In this document: one piece after another, positions 22,282 to 27,860 of the stretch | How positions within the stretch are numbered: the first letter of the stretch is position 1 | Layout: each line of letters opens with the position of its first letter | NCBI GenBank assembly: GCA_902480035.1 | Contig: CABSRC010000006.1 | Location: 1 to 27,860, forward strand | Source of the DNA: an uncultured Streptococcus sp. | GTDB taxonomy: Bacteria; Bacillota; Bacilli; Lactobacillales; Streptococcaceae | Direction of reading: 5' to 3' | DNA length: 27,860 bases | Program-made: the position numbers and the translations under genes | The notes under the pieces: generated by a model | Told to the model about the DNA's origin: nothing | What the model saw: only the letters and a program-made list of their open reading frames with translations | Database searches by the model: none

Positions 22282-23992
22282 ATGAAGATTCATCGCCAGA
22301 TGAAAGGGGCAAATAAAGTGTGATTTTCGTATAGCTATTAGCTTTAGAAACAATCTCCATATGATAGGCTTCGCCAAATTGAAGATGCAATCGTTGGTCC
22401 ACATTTTTCAAGCCAACACCTCCTAAACGAAGAAGGGTTTGGTCTGTTGATCCGGATAAATCAAATCCTTGTCCATTGTCAAAAATCGATACGCAGGCGG
22501 AGTCTCCACTGACTTCAGTTGCCACTCGAATGAGACCTGGCCGATCGATCTCTTTAATGCCATGGTAAATCGCATTTTCCACTAAGGGTTGAAGCACTAA
22601 TTTGGGGAGCTGATAGTCGCCCAACCGTTCATCTTCTAGAATTTCATAGTTGAGCTTTTCACCATAACGTTGTTTTTGAATGAAAAGATACTGGCGAACA
22701 TGGTCAATTTCATCTCTCAGTAGGATTTGCTCCTGGCCTTGGTTGAGAGCCAGTCGAAAATATTGAGCCAAAGATTTGGTGATGTCAACCACGCGCCGAC
22801 TATCATTAAACTCCGCCATCCAGACAATCGTATCCAAGGTATTGTAGAGAAAATGCGGATTAATCTGAGCCGAAAGTGCCCGCAACTCGTAACGCCGTGC
22901 GTTCTGCTCCTCCTCCTTTACCTGTTGCATGAGATGATCGATTTGATCCAACATGGCATTAAAAGCTTGAGCAAGGTCGACCAATTCTGGAGATCCTTTG
23001 GCTGCAGCCCTCACGTGAGCATCTCCTGCTCCAATCCTCAAAATGATGGTCTGAAGGTCTCGTAAGGGTTTGATCCACAAACGCAGAACAAAGCCAAGCC
23101 CTATTAAACACATGATCAAGGCCAGTAATCCTAGACCAATGAAAGAGTATAGGAGTTGCGACTGAAGCATCTGAAGTCCTTCAAGTGATGCTACTCCAAT
23201 CAAGGTCCAATCACTATCTGGAATCGGAACCTGATAGATAAAACTCTGTCCTCCTTTAGCATAGCCATCTGTCACAGCAATATAGGGCTGCATGGCCTGC
23301 ATCTCTTGGCTGGAGGAATAGACCGCTTTTTTAGGATGGTAGACAAACTCATGCTTTTGATTAATGATAAAACTAAAGCCTTGTTTCCCTAGCTGAAGGT
23401 GATCCAAATAAGCCTGTAAGCTATCGTAGCCAATATCCAAACGTACTACTCCGAGATTTTGACCAGTCTGATCGACTACTTCTTGGGTAATAGAAACCAC
23501 CCATTTTTCTTTTTCCGAGGTCAAGGATTCCTTTCGAGCTGGCGTCAAAACTGGCATGGCTCTTTCCTTAATCGCCTCTTGATACCAGCTTTCATTCATC
23601 ATGTCTGAGGAAGTCTGCATGCTGATTTTGGAATCTGTCGCTACCAGACGTCCATCCTTGGTCACCAAGACCGCAGAGACCAAGTCCGGATCCGTTTCAA
23701 TCATCGTTCGCATCAAGTGCTGAACCGTTTTTTGATCCGCACTCTTATCTTGGGCAAATTGGCGAATAGCCTGCTCTTTGCTAAGCACCGTCGTGGTCTG
23801 CTTTAATTTTTTTAGATAAGACGTAATAAACTGACTACTTTGGTCGATACTATTTCTTGTCGTCCGCTCCGTTAGCTGGCGGATCGTCCCTGAACTCGTT
23901 TGATAATAGAGGCTACCAATAAGACCAAAAAGCAGGAGAATGAAGAGAAAAAAGTAGAGGACCAGCTGGATCAGCAAGGGGTATCGTTTCAT
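22280..23992 (-). CDS. YesM-type sensor histidine kinase (TCS09-like)
   Basis: A 570-residue membrane sensor kinase. Order: membrane segment (about 9-30), large extracellular dCache-like sensor domain (about 31-278), second membrane segment (about 281-303), HAMP linker (304-355), His_kinase domain of the YesM/LytS type with the phospho-acceptor His380 in AQINPHFLYNTLD, and a C-terminal ATPase domain (PLVENAIYHG N-box and FDNGQGF G-box). The start overlaps the response regulator stop by four bases (ATGA), so the pair is coupled. From remembered gene order it corresponds to pneumococcal hk09 (SP0662), next to an msrAB gene there as here. The signal is unknown; location next to the methionine-repair genes suggests an envelope-stress or nutrient cue (inference). 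Confidence 0.93.
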   Translation of the reverse strand: MKRYPLLIQLVLYFFLFILLLFGLIGSLYYQTSSGTIRQLTERTTRNSIDQSSQFITSYLKKLKQTTTVLSKEQAIRQFAQDKSADQKTVQHLMRTMIETDPDLVSAVLVTKDGRLVATDSKISMQTSSDMMNESWYQEAIKERAMPVLTPARKESLTSEKEKWVVSITQEVVDQTGQNLGVVRLDIGYDSLQAYLDHLQLGKQGFSFIINQKHEFVYHPKKAVYSSSQEMQAMQPYIAVTDGYAKGGQSFIYQVPIPDSDWTLIGVASLEGLQMLQSQLLYSFIGLGLLALIMCLIGLGFVLRLWIKPLRDLQTIILRIGAGDAHVRAAAKGSPELVDLAQAFNAMLDQIDHLMQQVKEEEQNARRYELRALSAQINPHFLYNTLDTIVWMAEFNDSRRVVDITKSLAQYFRLALNQGQEQILLRDEIDHVRQYLFIQKQRYGEKLNYEILEDERLGDYQLPKLVLQPLVENAIYHGIKEIDRPGLIRVATEVSGDSACVSIFDNGQGFDLSGSTDQTLLRLGGVGLKNVDQRLHLQFGEAYHMEIVSKANSYTKITLYLPLSSGDESS

Positions 23993-24723
23993 TCATGCTC
24001 TCCTTTTTTGTACTGCCTTGGTGTCACCCCAACAACCTGCTTAAAGCGTTGAGAAAAATAGTTCATATCTTCAAAACCAACCTGATCGGCGATCTCATAA
24101 ATCTTTAGATCTGTCGTGAGAAGCAAGAGTTGAGCCTTCTTCATTCGCTCTTGAATGAGGTATTCTTGGAAAGGAAGTCCCAATTTTTTCTTGATCAATA
24201 CACTTAGATAAGAGGAACTGAAACCAAGTTGATAGGCCAAATCCTTCAGGGTTAACTGCGAATCTGCTAAACGAGCATGAATGGCTTCTTCCAACTCTGT
24301 CGAATAACCATGGCTGACCAAATCTTCGACTTGCGCCTTCTTTCTCTCTTTGTCTAGCTTTCCTTTCACCTTGGCTAACATCTCTTCAATATCATCTTTT
24401 GAGAACGGCTTTAGCAAATAATCATCCGCACCTAACTTGATGGCTTTTCTCGCAAACTCAAAGTCATCATAACCTGTCAAAAAAATGATATGACAAGACG
24501 GAGATTGCTCTTTGACGAGATGGGCTAGATCCAAGCCATTCATTTGTGGCATGTTGATATCGGTTAGGAGAATGTCGGCTGGTTGCTCTTGAAACTTCTC
24601 CCAAGCCTCACGCCCATTTTCTGCCTGATTGATGACAGTCATTCCAAACTGTTCATAGTCGACTAAGGAAGTCAGACCCTGCCGAATCAACTCTTCATCT
24701 TCCACAATCATAATCGCGTACAT
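23989..24723 (-). CDS. YesN-type response regulator with AraC DNA-binding domain (TCS09-like)
   Basis: A 244-residue response regulator: an N-terminal receiver domain (about 1-118, acidic pocket EDEE, phospho-acceptor Asp55 in LLTDINMPQ, conserved Lys in LLKPFS), a short linker, and a C-terminal pair of AraC-family helix-turn-helix motifs (about 140-240, ending GVTPRQYKK). I choose the ATG at 24723 over a GTG three codons upstream, because that GTG falls inside the ribosome binding site AGGTG. It is the partner of the downstream histidine kinase, with which it overlaps. In pneumococcus the likely ortholog is rr09. Target genes cannot be deduced; the dyad over its own promoter is one candidate site. 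Confidence 0.94.
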   Translation of the reverse strand: MYAIMIVEDEELIRQGLTSLVDYEQFGMTVINQAENGREAWEKFQEQPADILLTDINMPQMNGLDLAHLVKEQSPSCHIIFLTGYDDFEFARKAIKLGADDYLLKPFSKDDIEEMLAKVKGKLDKERKKAQVEDLVSHGYSTELEEAIHARLADSQLTLKDLAYQLGFSSSYLSVLIKKKLGLPFQEYLIQERMKKAQLLLLTTDLKIYEIADQVGFEDMNYFSQRFKQVVGVTPRQYKKGEHE

Positions 24724-24741
24724 GTCTTTCACCTACTTGTT

Positions 24742-24783
24742 TTTGCTATACTTATTATAGCAAATTATGGGCTGAATTGTCTC
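24742..24783 (-). promoter_or_regulatory. Two-component system promoter with a perfect dyad over the -10
   Basis: In the 58-base gap between msrAB and the regulator gene, a perfect 9-bp inverted repeat, tttgctata (24742-24750) and tatagcaaa (24756-24764), contains the extended -10 TGCTATAAT on the minus strand (hexamer 24754-24759). A -35 candidate GAGACA (24778-24783, four of six) is 18 bases upstream and overlaps the msrAB stop. The arrangement looks like an operator overlapping a promoter, allowing separate control of the sensor pair. A hairpin role is possible but there is no U-run for termination. Confidence 0.6.
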
Positions 24784-25903
24784 AGACATAGTCCAATAAA
24801 TAACCGTAGCCCTTTTCTTTCATTTCTGCTTTGGGAATGAAGGTAATAGACAAACTATTGATACAATAGCGAAGACCTCCTTTTTCCTTGGGACCATCAG
24901 TAAAGACATGGCCTAGATGGGAATTTCCCACACGGCTCCGAACTTCTGTCCGAGTCATATTGAAACTCTTATCCTCCTTATAGATCGCCACATCAGGACT
25001 AATAGGTCGACTGAAACTTGGCCAACCACAACCCGAATCAAATTTATCCTTAGAGGAAAAGAGGGGCTCGCCGGTCACGACATCTACATAAATACCGGCA
25101 TCAAACTGATCCCAGTAACGATTGGAGAAGGCTCGTTCGGTATCATTTTTTTGTGTCACCGCATACTCTTCGGGGGATAGCTTCTTTTTGATCTCTTCAT
25201 CGCTTGGCTTAGAGTAGCGACTAGCATCAATAACAGGATAAGAAGCTTGATTGACATCGATATGGCAGTACCCATTTGGATGTTTCTTTAGATAATCCTG
25301 GTGGTAATCTTCCGCCTGGATGAAATTGGTCAGTGGCTCTTTTTCCACTGCTAACGGTTTGTCGTATTTCTTTGCTACTTCATCAAAGACTTGGTTAATG
25401 GTTGGAAGGTCTTCTTGAGAGACATAATAGACACCTGTTCGGTATTGAGTCCCTTGATCGTTTCCTTGACGATTCTTCGACGTTGGGTCGATAATCCGGA
25501 AATAGTGCAGGAGCAATTCTTTCAGAGATACCTGCTTGACATTGTAGGTGATGTGAACTGTTTCAGCATGGCCTGTTTGAGGGACCAATTCATACTTGGT
25601 CGTTTCTCCCTTCCCATTGGCGTAGCCTGATACAGCATCGATCACACCTGGAACACGGGAGAAATATTCCTCTACGCCCCAGAAGCAACCACCAGCTAGA
25701 TAGATTTCTCGTTGGTCTTCTGGATTGACTTTTTCTTCCTTCTTTTTGTTTGCTACTGGTGTCTGACTCATGGACGCTTTTTTTATCTGCTCAGTCGTCG
25801 CATCTGATGTATCCAAGGCCATGGATCCTTTGACAAGGAAAAAGATTCCAAAACAAAGCAGGCCCACTAAAAGAACGGAAATGAGTTTCCATTTTGTTTC
25901 CAT
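24782..25903 (-). CDS. msrAB: Membrane-anchored bifunctional methionine sulfoxide reductase MsrAB
   Basis: A 373-residue surface enzyme reducing both epimers of methionine sulfoxide. An N-terminal membrane anchor (about residues 7-25) and a flexible linker (about 26-65) precede the MsrA domain (about 66-215; catalytic Cys in GGCFWG near 73, with GYANGKGETTKYE and GHAETV). The MsrB domain (about 240-365) has SGCGWPSF, the DGP motif and the catalytic Cys of RYCINSLS near 346. The ATG has AAGGAG overlapping the stop codon of the thioredoxin-like gene 11 bases upstream, so translation is coupled. With ccdA and the thioredoxin-like lipoprotein it forms the known streptococcal extracellular Met-repair pathway. 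All catalytic residues are present. Confidence 0.96.
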   Translation of the reverse strand: METKWKLISVLLVGLLCFGIFFLVKGSMALDTSDATTEQIKKASMSQTPVANKKKEEKVNPEDQREIYLAGGCFWGVEEYFSRVPGVIDAVSGYANGKGETTKYELVPQTGHAETVHITYNVKQVSLKELLLHYFRIIDPTSKNRQGNDQGTQYRTGVYYVSQEDLPTINQVFDEVAKKYDKPLAVEKEPLTNFIQAEDYHQDYLKKHPNGYCHIDVNQASYPVIDASRYSKPSDEEIKKKLSPEEYAVTQKNDTERAFSNRYWDQFDAGIYVDVVTGEPLFSSKDKFDSGCGWPSFSRPISPDVAIYKEDKSFNMTRTEVRSRVGNSHLGHVFTDGPKEKGGLRYCINSLSITFIPKAEMKEKGYGYLLDYV

Positions 25904-25914
25904 TGCCTATCTCC

Positions 25915-26475
25915 TTACTGCATGTTCTCTAGGGTCTTGAGGATATCCTCTTTATTCATATAGCCAATATGACTCTTCGATAACGTCCCATCGCTATTGA
26001 TAAAGAGTGCCGATGGATAAGAACGAATCCCATACTCTTTGAGCAAGTCGCCCTTACTGTCCATCAAGACTGGAAAATCCTTGTAATCCAAAGACTGGTA
26101 CCAGTTTTTGAAATCTGCTTCCGATTTTTCACCATTAAAGGTTGGAGCTACAACGGATAAGACCACATAATCCTTCCCCTCCTCTGCCTTTGCTAAATCA
26201 TTTGTGTCGCCTAATGTTGAAAGACAGATTGAGCACCAGGAAGCCCAAAATTTGAGGTAAACTTTCTTCCCTTTGTAATCGGATAATCGGTAGGTCTTGC
26301 CATCCACTCCTTGCAGGCTAACATCCTTCACTTTCTTGCCAGATGGTTGCCTATCCCCAGCCTTGGCTGTTTGTTGACTCATGTCTTTGGTGGAAGTGGC
26401 CATTCCTTGGCTTGAACAAGCGCCCAGAAGTCCAGCGCATACGAACCCAGTAGCTACTAAAGCTAATTTTTTCAT
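25915..26475 (-). CDS. etrx: Extracellular thioredoxin-like lipoprotein (Etrx/TlpA type)
   Basis: A 186-residue lipoprotein with a signal peptide ending in the lipobox LLGAC (Cys20 lipidated), a short polar linker, and a TlpA-like thioredoxin domain (about 48-186). The active site is WCSIC (Cys81, Cys84) and the cis-proline is in GIRSYPSALF. In pneumococcus Etrx proteins take electrons from CcdA and reduce MsrAB; this gene sits between ccdA and msrAB, consistent with that role. Two adjacent ATGs are possible; 26475 gives the better spacing to the ribosome binding site GAGGTGAT. A longer frame upstream overlaps the MXKDX stop and would spoil the signal peptide. A strong hairpin lies just upstream. 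Confidence 0.94.
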   Translation of the reverse strand: MKKLALVATGFVCAGLLGACSSQGMATSTKDMSQQTAKAGDRQPSGKKVKDVSLQGVDGKTYRLSDYKGKKVYLKFWASWCSICLSTLGDTNDLAKAEEGKDYVVLSVVAPTFNGEKSEADFKNWYQSLDYKDFPVLMDSKGDLLKEYGIRSYPSALFINSDGTLSKSHIGYMNKEDILKTLENMQ

Positions 26476-26497
26476 CATTATCACCTCTTTAAACAAA

Positions 26498-26526
26498 GGG
26501 AAAGTCATCCTCAGATGACTTCTCCC
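26498..26526 (-). terminator. Intercistronic hairpin (attenuator or mRNA-processing element)
   Basis: A stem of about 12 bp, gggaaagtcatc (26498-26509) with gatgacttctccc (26514-26526), has one bulged base and a 4-base loop. It lies in the 56-base gap between the MXKDX lipoprotein gene and etrx. On the minus strand it is followed by TTTGTTT, a weak U-tract, so it could terminate part of the transcripts or block 3'-exonuclease decay of the upstream part. Confidence 0.5.
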
Positions 26527-26531
26527 TTCTT

Positions 26532-26855
26532 TCATTCCTTGTCTGATTTCATATCAGATGATCCACTCTTTTCATCTTTCATTTCTGAATCGCTGGATTT
26601 CATCTCATCTTTTTTCATATCGTCCTTCATTTCAGAACTGCTGTCAGACATCATAGATGAATCTTTCATGTCTTCTTTTTTCATTTTATCATCGGACATG
26701 GATGAATCCTTCATGTCATCCTTCTTCATATCGTCCTTCTTCATCATACTACTATCGTCCGTTTTTTTCATGTCTGAATCTGATTTCTGTCCAGAACAAG
26801 CTGCTAAAGTGACGATGCTAAGTGTAGCAATAGAAAGTGCAAGAATTTTTTTCAT
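26532..26855 (-). CDS. Methionine-rich MXKDX-repeat lipoprotein
   Basis: A 107-residue lipoprotein: signal peptide with lipobox LAAC (Cys20), then a chain made almost only of Met, Lys, Asp, Ser and Glu. Met residues at 38, 43, 48, 53, 58, 63 and 68 are spaced exactly five apart (units such as MKKDD, MKDSS, MKKED). In total 15 of 88 mature residues are Met. There is no cysteine beyond Cys20 and no aromatic residue in the mature chain. This matches the 'pentapeptide MXKDX repeat' description used for small exported bacterial proteins of unknown function. It follows ccdA by 26 bases with a strong AAAGGAG ribosome binding site. Its place in a methionine-repair operon suggests a sacrificial Met sink or MsrAB substrate; metal binding is the alternative. 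Function is inferred. Confidence 0.9.
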   Translation of the reverse strand: MKKILALSIATLSIVTLAACSGQKSDSDMKKTDDSSMMKKDDMKKDDMKDSSMSDDKMKKEDMKDSSMMSDSSSEMKDDMKKDEMKSSDSEMKDEKSGSSDMKSDKE

Positions 26856-26881
26856 GATTTTTCTCCTTTAATCCTTTAAGA

Positions 26882-27592
26882 TTAGTGAAACAAAGATGCG
26901 AGGCTATTAAGATTTCCAAGCATCAGCAAGATACCCATCAAGATGATGAGGGCACCACCAATTTTTTTCAAGGTTCCCATGTGGGGCTTGAGTTTAGCAA
27001 AATGTTGTAGAACCCAGCTAGAAGCCAAGGCCAAGACTAAGAAGGGTAGCGCCAACCCTAATGTATAGACCAGCATCAGGAAGGCACCTTGTAAAGCACC
27101 ATCTCCTCCAGAAGCGGCAATGGCTAGAACAGAACTCAAAACTGGTCCGACACAAGGGGTCCAACCAAAACTGAAGGTAACCCCTATCAGAAAAGCATTG
27201 AAGAATTCATTGCGCTCCCGATTCTTTTTGAGTTGGATGGTCTTTTGTTTTTGGAGTTGCTGAAGATTGATGAGGCCCATCTGATGGATTCCCAATAAGA
27301 TGACAATCCCTCCTAGTAGGTAGCGAAACCATGGAGCATAGAGTACCTGACCAAGGGCACCTGCACCATAACCTAGGATGAGAAATACGGTTGATAGACC
27401 AGCAATAAAACAGAGGGTCTTGACCAAACCATACCAAGAAATATCTCTTCCAAAAATACGCACCGTTTTTTCATGCTCAGAATCTAATAAGATCCCTACA
27501 TAGACTGGCATCAGTGGCAAAATACACGGGGAGAAAAAGGATAGAACTCCCGCTAAGAATACTGAAATGGAAAACAAACCGGTTTGAATCAT
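26882..27592 (-). CDS. ccdA: CcdA family transmembrane thiol electron transporter
   Basis: A 236-residue membrane protein with about six hydrophobic segments that carries reducing power from cytoplasmic thioredoxin to extracytoplasmic thiol proteins. The two redox cysteines are in conserved proline contexts: FFSPCILPLMP (Cys23) and GWTPCVGPVLS (Cys147). I take the ATG at 27592 (MIQTGLFSIS), which has GAAAGGAAGG upstream and gives the standard CcdA N-terminus; an in-frame TTG extends 39 codons further but runs through a terminator and promoter. It is the first gene of the ccdA-MXKDX-etrx-msrAB unit and supplies electrons to the thioredoxin-like lipoprotein (known pathway in pneumococcus). Confidence 0.94.
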   Translation of the reverse strand: MIQTGLFSISVFLAGVLSFFSPCILPLMPVYVGILLDSEHEKTVRIFGRDISWYGLVKTLCFIAGLSTVFLILGYGAGALGQVLYAPWFRYLLGGIVILLGIHQMGLINLQQLQKQKTIQLKKNRERNEFFNAFLIGVTFSFGWTPCVGPVLSSVLAIAASGGDGALQGAFLMLVYTLGLALPFLVLALASSWVLQHFAKLKPHMGTLKKIGGALIILMGILLMLGNLNSLASLFH

Positions 27593-27621
27593 TTTCGCTA
27601 CCTTCCTTTCTTTCTGATACC

Positions 27622-27627
27622 AGTATA
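27622..27627 (-). promoter_or_regulatory. Possible -10 of the ccdA operon
   Basis: Minus-strand TATACT lies about 30 bases before the ccdA ATG. The -35 position falls inside the preceding terminator loop and matches poorly (TATTTT), so the promoter is weak or needs an activator. Confidence 0.35.
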
Positions 27628-27630
27628 AAG

Positions 27631-27655
27631 AAAAAATCCCTCTAAAAATAGAGAG
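27631..27655 (-). terminator. Terminator between the right-edge gene and ccdA
   Basis: On the minus strand CTCTCTA (27649-27655) pairs with TAGAGGG (27638-27644), seven pairs including one G-U, around a 4-base loop. A run of six Us with one preceding A follows (27631-27637). Confidence 0.7.
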
Positions 27656-27714
27656 ATTGATAAGCAAAAACTTGAATTTGATTAGAAGGTGAATCTTCCT
27701 ATCTGCCAACTCTA

Positions 27715-27736
27715 TCTCGTACTTTCAAGTACGAGA
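27715..27736. repeat. Perfect 10-bp inverted repeat upstream of the ccdA operon
   Basis: tctcgtactt (27715-27724) and aagtacgaga (27727-27736) form a perfect dyad with a 2-base centre. It begins 19 bases after the stop codon of the right-edge gene. No U-run follows on either strand, so it is not a standard terminator; it could be a protein-binding site or a stabilising 3' hairpin. Confidence 0.6.
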
Positions 27737-27755
27737 CTGATCTAACAAGATACTT

Positions 27756-27860
27756 CTAATTCTTCTTCAAATAATCAATAGCGTCTTGAAGGGTTTTGAC
27801 GGGCACAATTTTCATCTTCGAATGAATTTGTTTCGCGGCTTCTTTCGCTGTTTCATAGTT
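27756..27860 (-). CDS. C-terminal 34 residues of a gene cut by the window edge, possibly YlbL/SepM-like PDZ/Lon-type protease
   Basis: The minus strand is open from the window edge to a TAG at 27756-27758, encoding 34 residues ending IVPVKTLQDAIDYLKKN. This ending (VPVxTxxDAxxYL) resembles the C-terminus of the Lon-type peptidase domain in YlbL/SepM proteins, membrane-anchored PDZ proteases; in S. mutans SepM processes the competence peptide CSP. The fragment is too short to be sure and the catalytic Ser-Lys residues lie outside the window. It is followed by an inverted repeat and a terminator, so it is not co-transcribed efficiently with ccdA. Confidence 0.5.
   Translation of the reverse strand, partial: NYETAKEAAKQIHSKMKIVPVKTLQDAIDYLKKN

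Noticed and set aside
26580..26780. Short direct repeats resembling a CRISPR array
   Set aside because: The repeats are codon-level copies (MKKDD, MKDSS units) inside an open frame with a signal peptide. There are no unique spacers of constant length and no cas genes.
26515..26871. Plus-strand open frame rich in Ser and Phe opposite the MXKDX gene
   Set aside because: It is the complement of the repetitive Met/Lys/Asp coding region, has no ribosome binding site and no family resemblance. The minus frame has a lipobox, ribosome binding site and operon context.
27593..27709. N-terminal extension of ccdA from a TTG codon
   Set aside because: The extension crosses a terminator and a candidate promoter and is unlike CcdA N-termini; the ATG at 27592 has a ribosome binding site.

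Overview
The window is chromosomal DNA of a low-GC Gram-positive coccus, almost certainly a viridans-type Streptococcus (Mitis/Sanguinis-like). The evidence is the joined division/cell-wall cluster murD-murG-divIB-ftsA-ftsZ-ylmE-sepF-ylmG-ylmH-divIVA-ileS, the typA-DUF3165 pair, a DUF1827 protein, a competence-type (SigX) promoter before a prepilin peptidase, and a ccdA-etrx-msrAB-two-component block like the pneumococcal one. The species cannot be fixed from sequence reading alone. I see no phage, IS element, CRISPR array, rRNA or tRNA gene.

Layout. 1-142: a dispersed hairpin-rich repeat ending in a terminator. 204-1023 (+): a Nudix hydrolase and a DUF1827 protein. 1126-13834 (-): the cell-division and peptidoglycan-precursor cluster, transcribed murD to divIVA, then ileS behind its own T-box leader. 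13925-16044 (-): typA and a small DUF3165 membrane protein. 16223-16948 (+): an RsuA-type 16S rRNA pseudouridine synthase. 16992-17593 (-): yqgQ and a membrane-anchored rhodanese-like protein with no cysteine. 17681-18340 (+): a type IV prepilin peptidase with a perfect SigX box. 18348-19535 (-): a lone trpB under a T-box with a probable Trp (UGG) specifier. 19960-22144 (-): yutD-rlmN-vanZ. 22280-27592 (-): ccdA, a methionine-rich MXKDX-repeat lipoprotein, an extracellular thioredoxin-like lipoprotein, a membrane-anchored MsrAB, and a YesN/YesM-like two-component system, closed by a strong terminator. 27756-27860: the C-terminus of a gene entering from the right, possibly a YlbL/SepM-like PDZ/Lon-type protease.

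How the genes work together. The large left block couples lipid II precursor synthesis (MurD, MurG) to Z-ring assembly and anchoring (FtsZ, FtsA, SepF), septal synthesis (DivIB) and pole/septum organisation (DivIVA). The right block looks like an extracytoplasmic methionine-sulfoxide repair pathway: CcdA passes electrons across the membrane to the thioredoxin-like lipoprotein, which re-reduces MsrAB. The MXKDX lipoprotein sits inside this operon and has 15 Met among its 88 mature residues, many spaced exactly five apart. My leading hypothesis is that it is a regenerable methionine sink for oxidants such as H2O2 or HOCl, kept reduced by MsrAB and perhaps controlled by the adjacent two-component system. 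This is the best candidate here for an undescribed system.

Secondary points of interest are the orphan Trp-regulated trpB (possible indole salvage and relic of a lost trp operon), the apparently leaderless competence-controlled prepilin peptidase, and the catalytically dead rhodanese.
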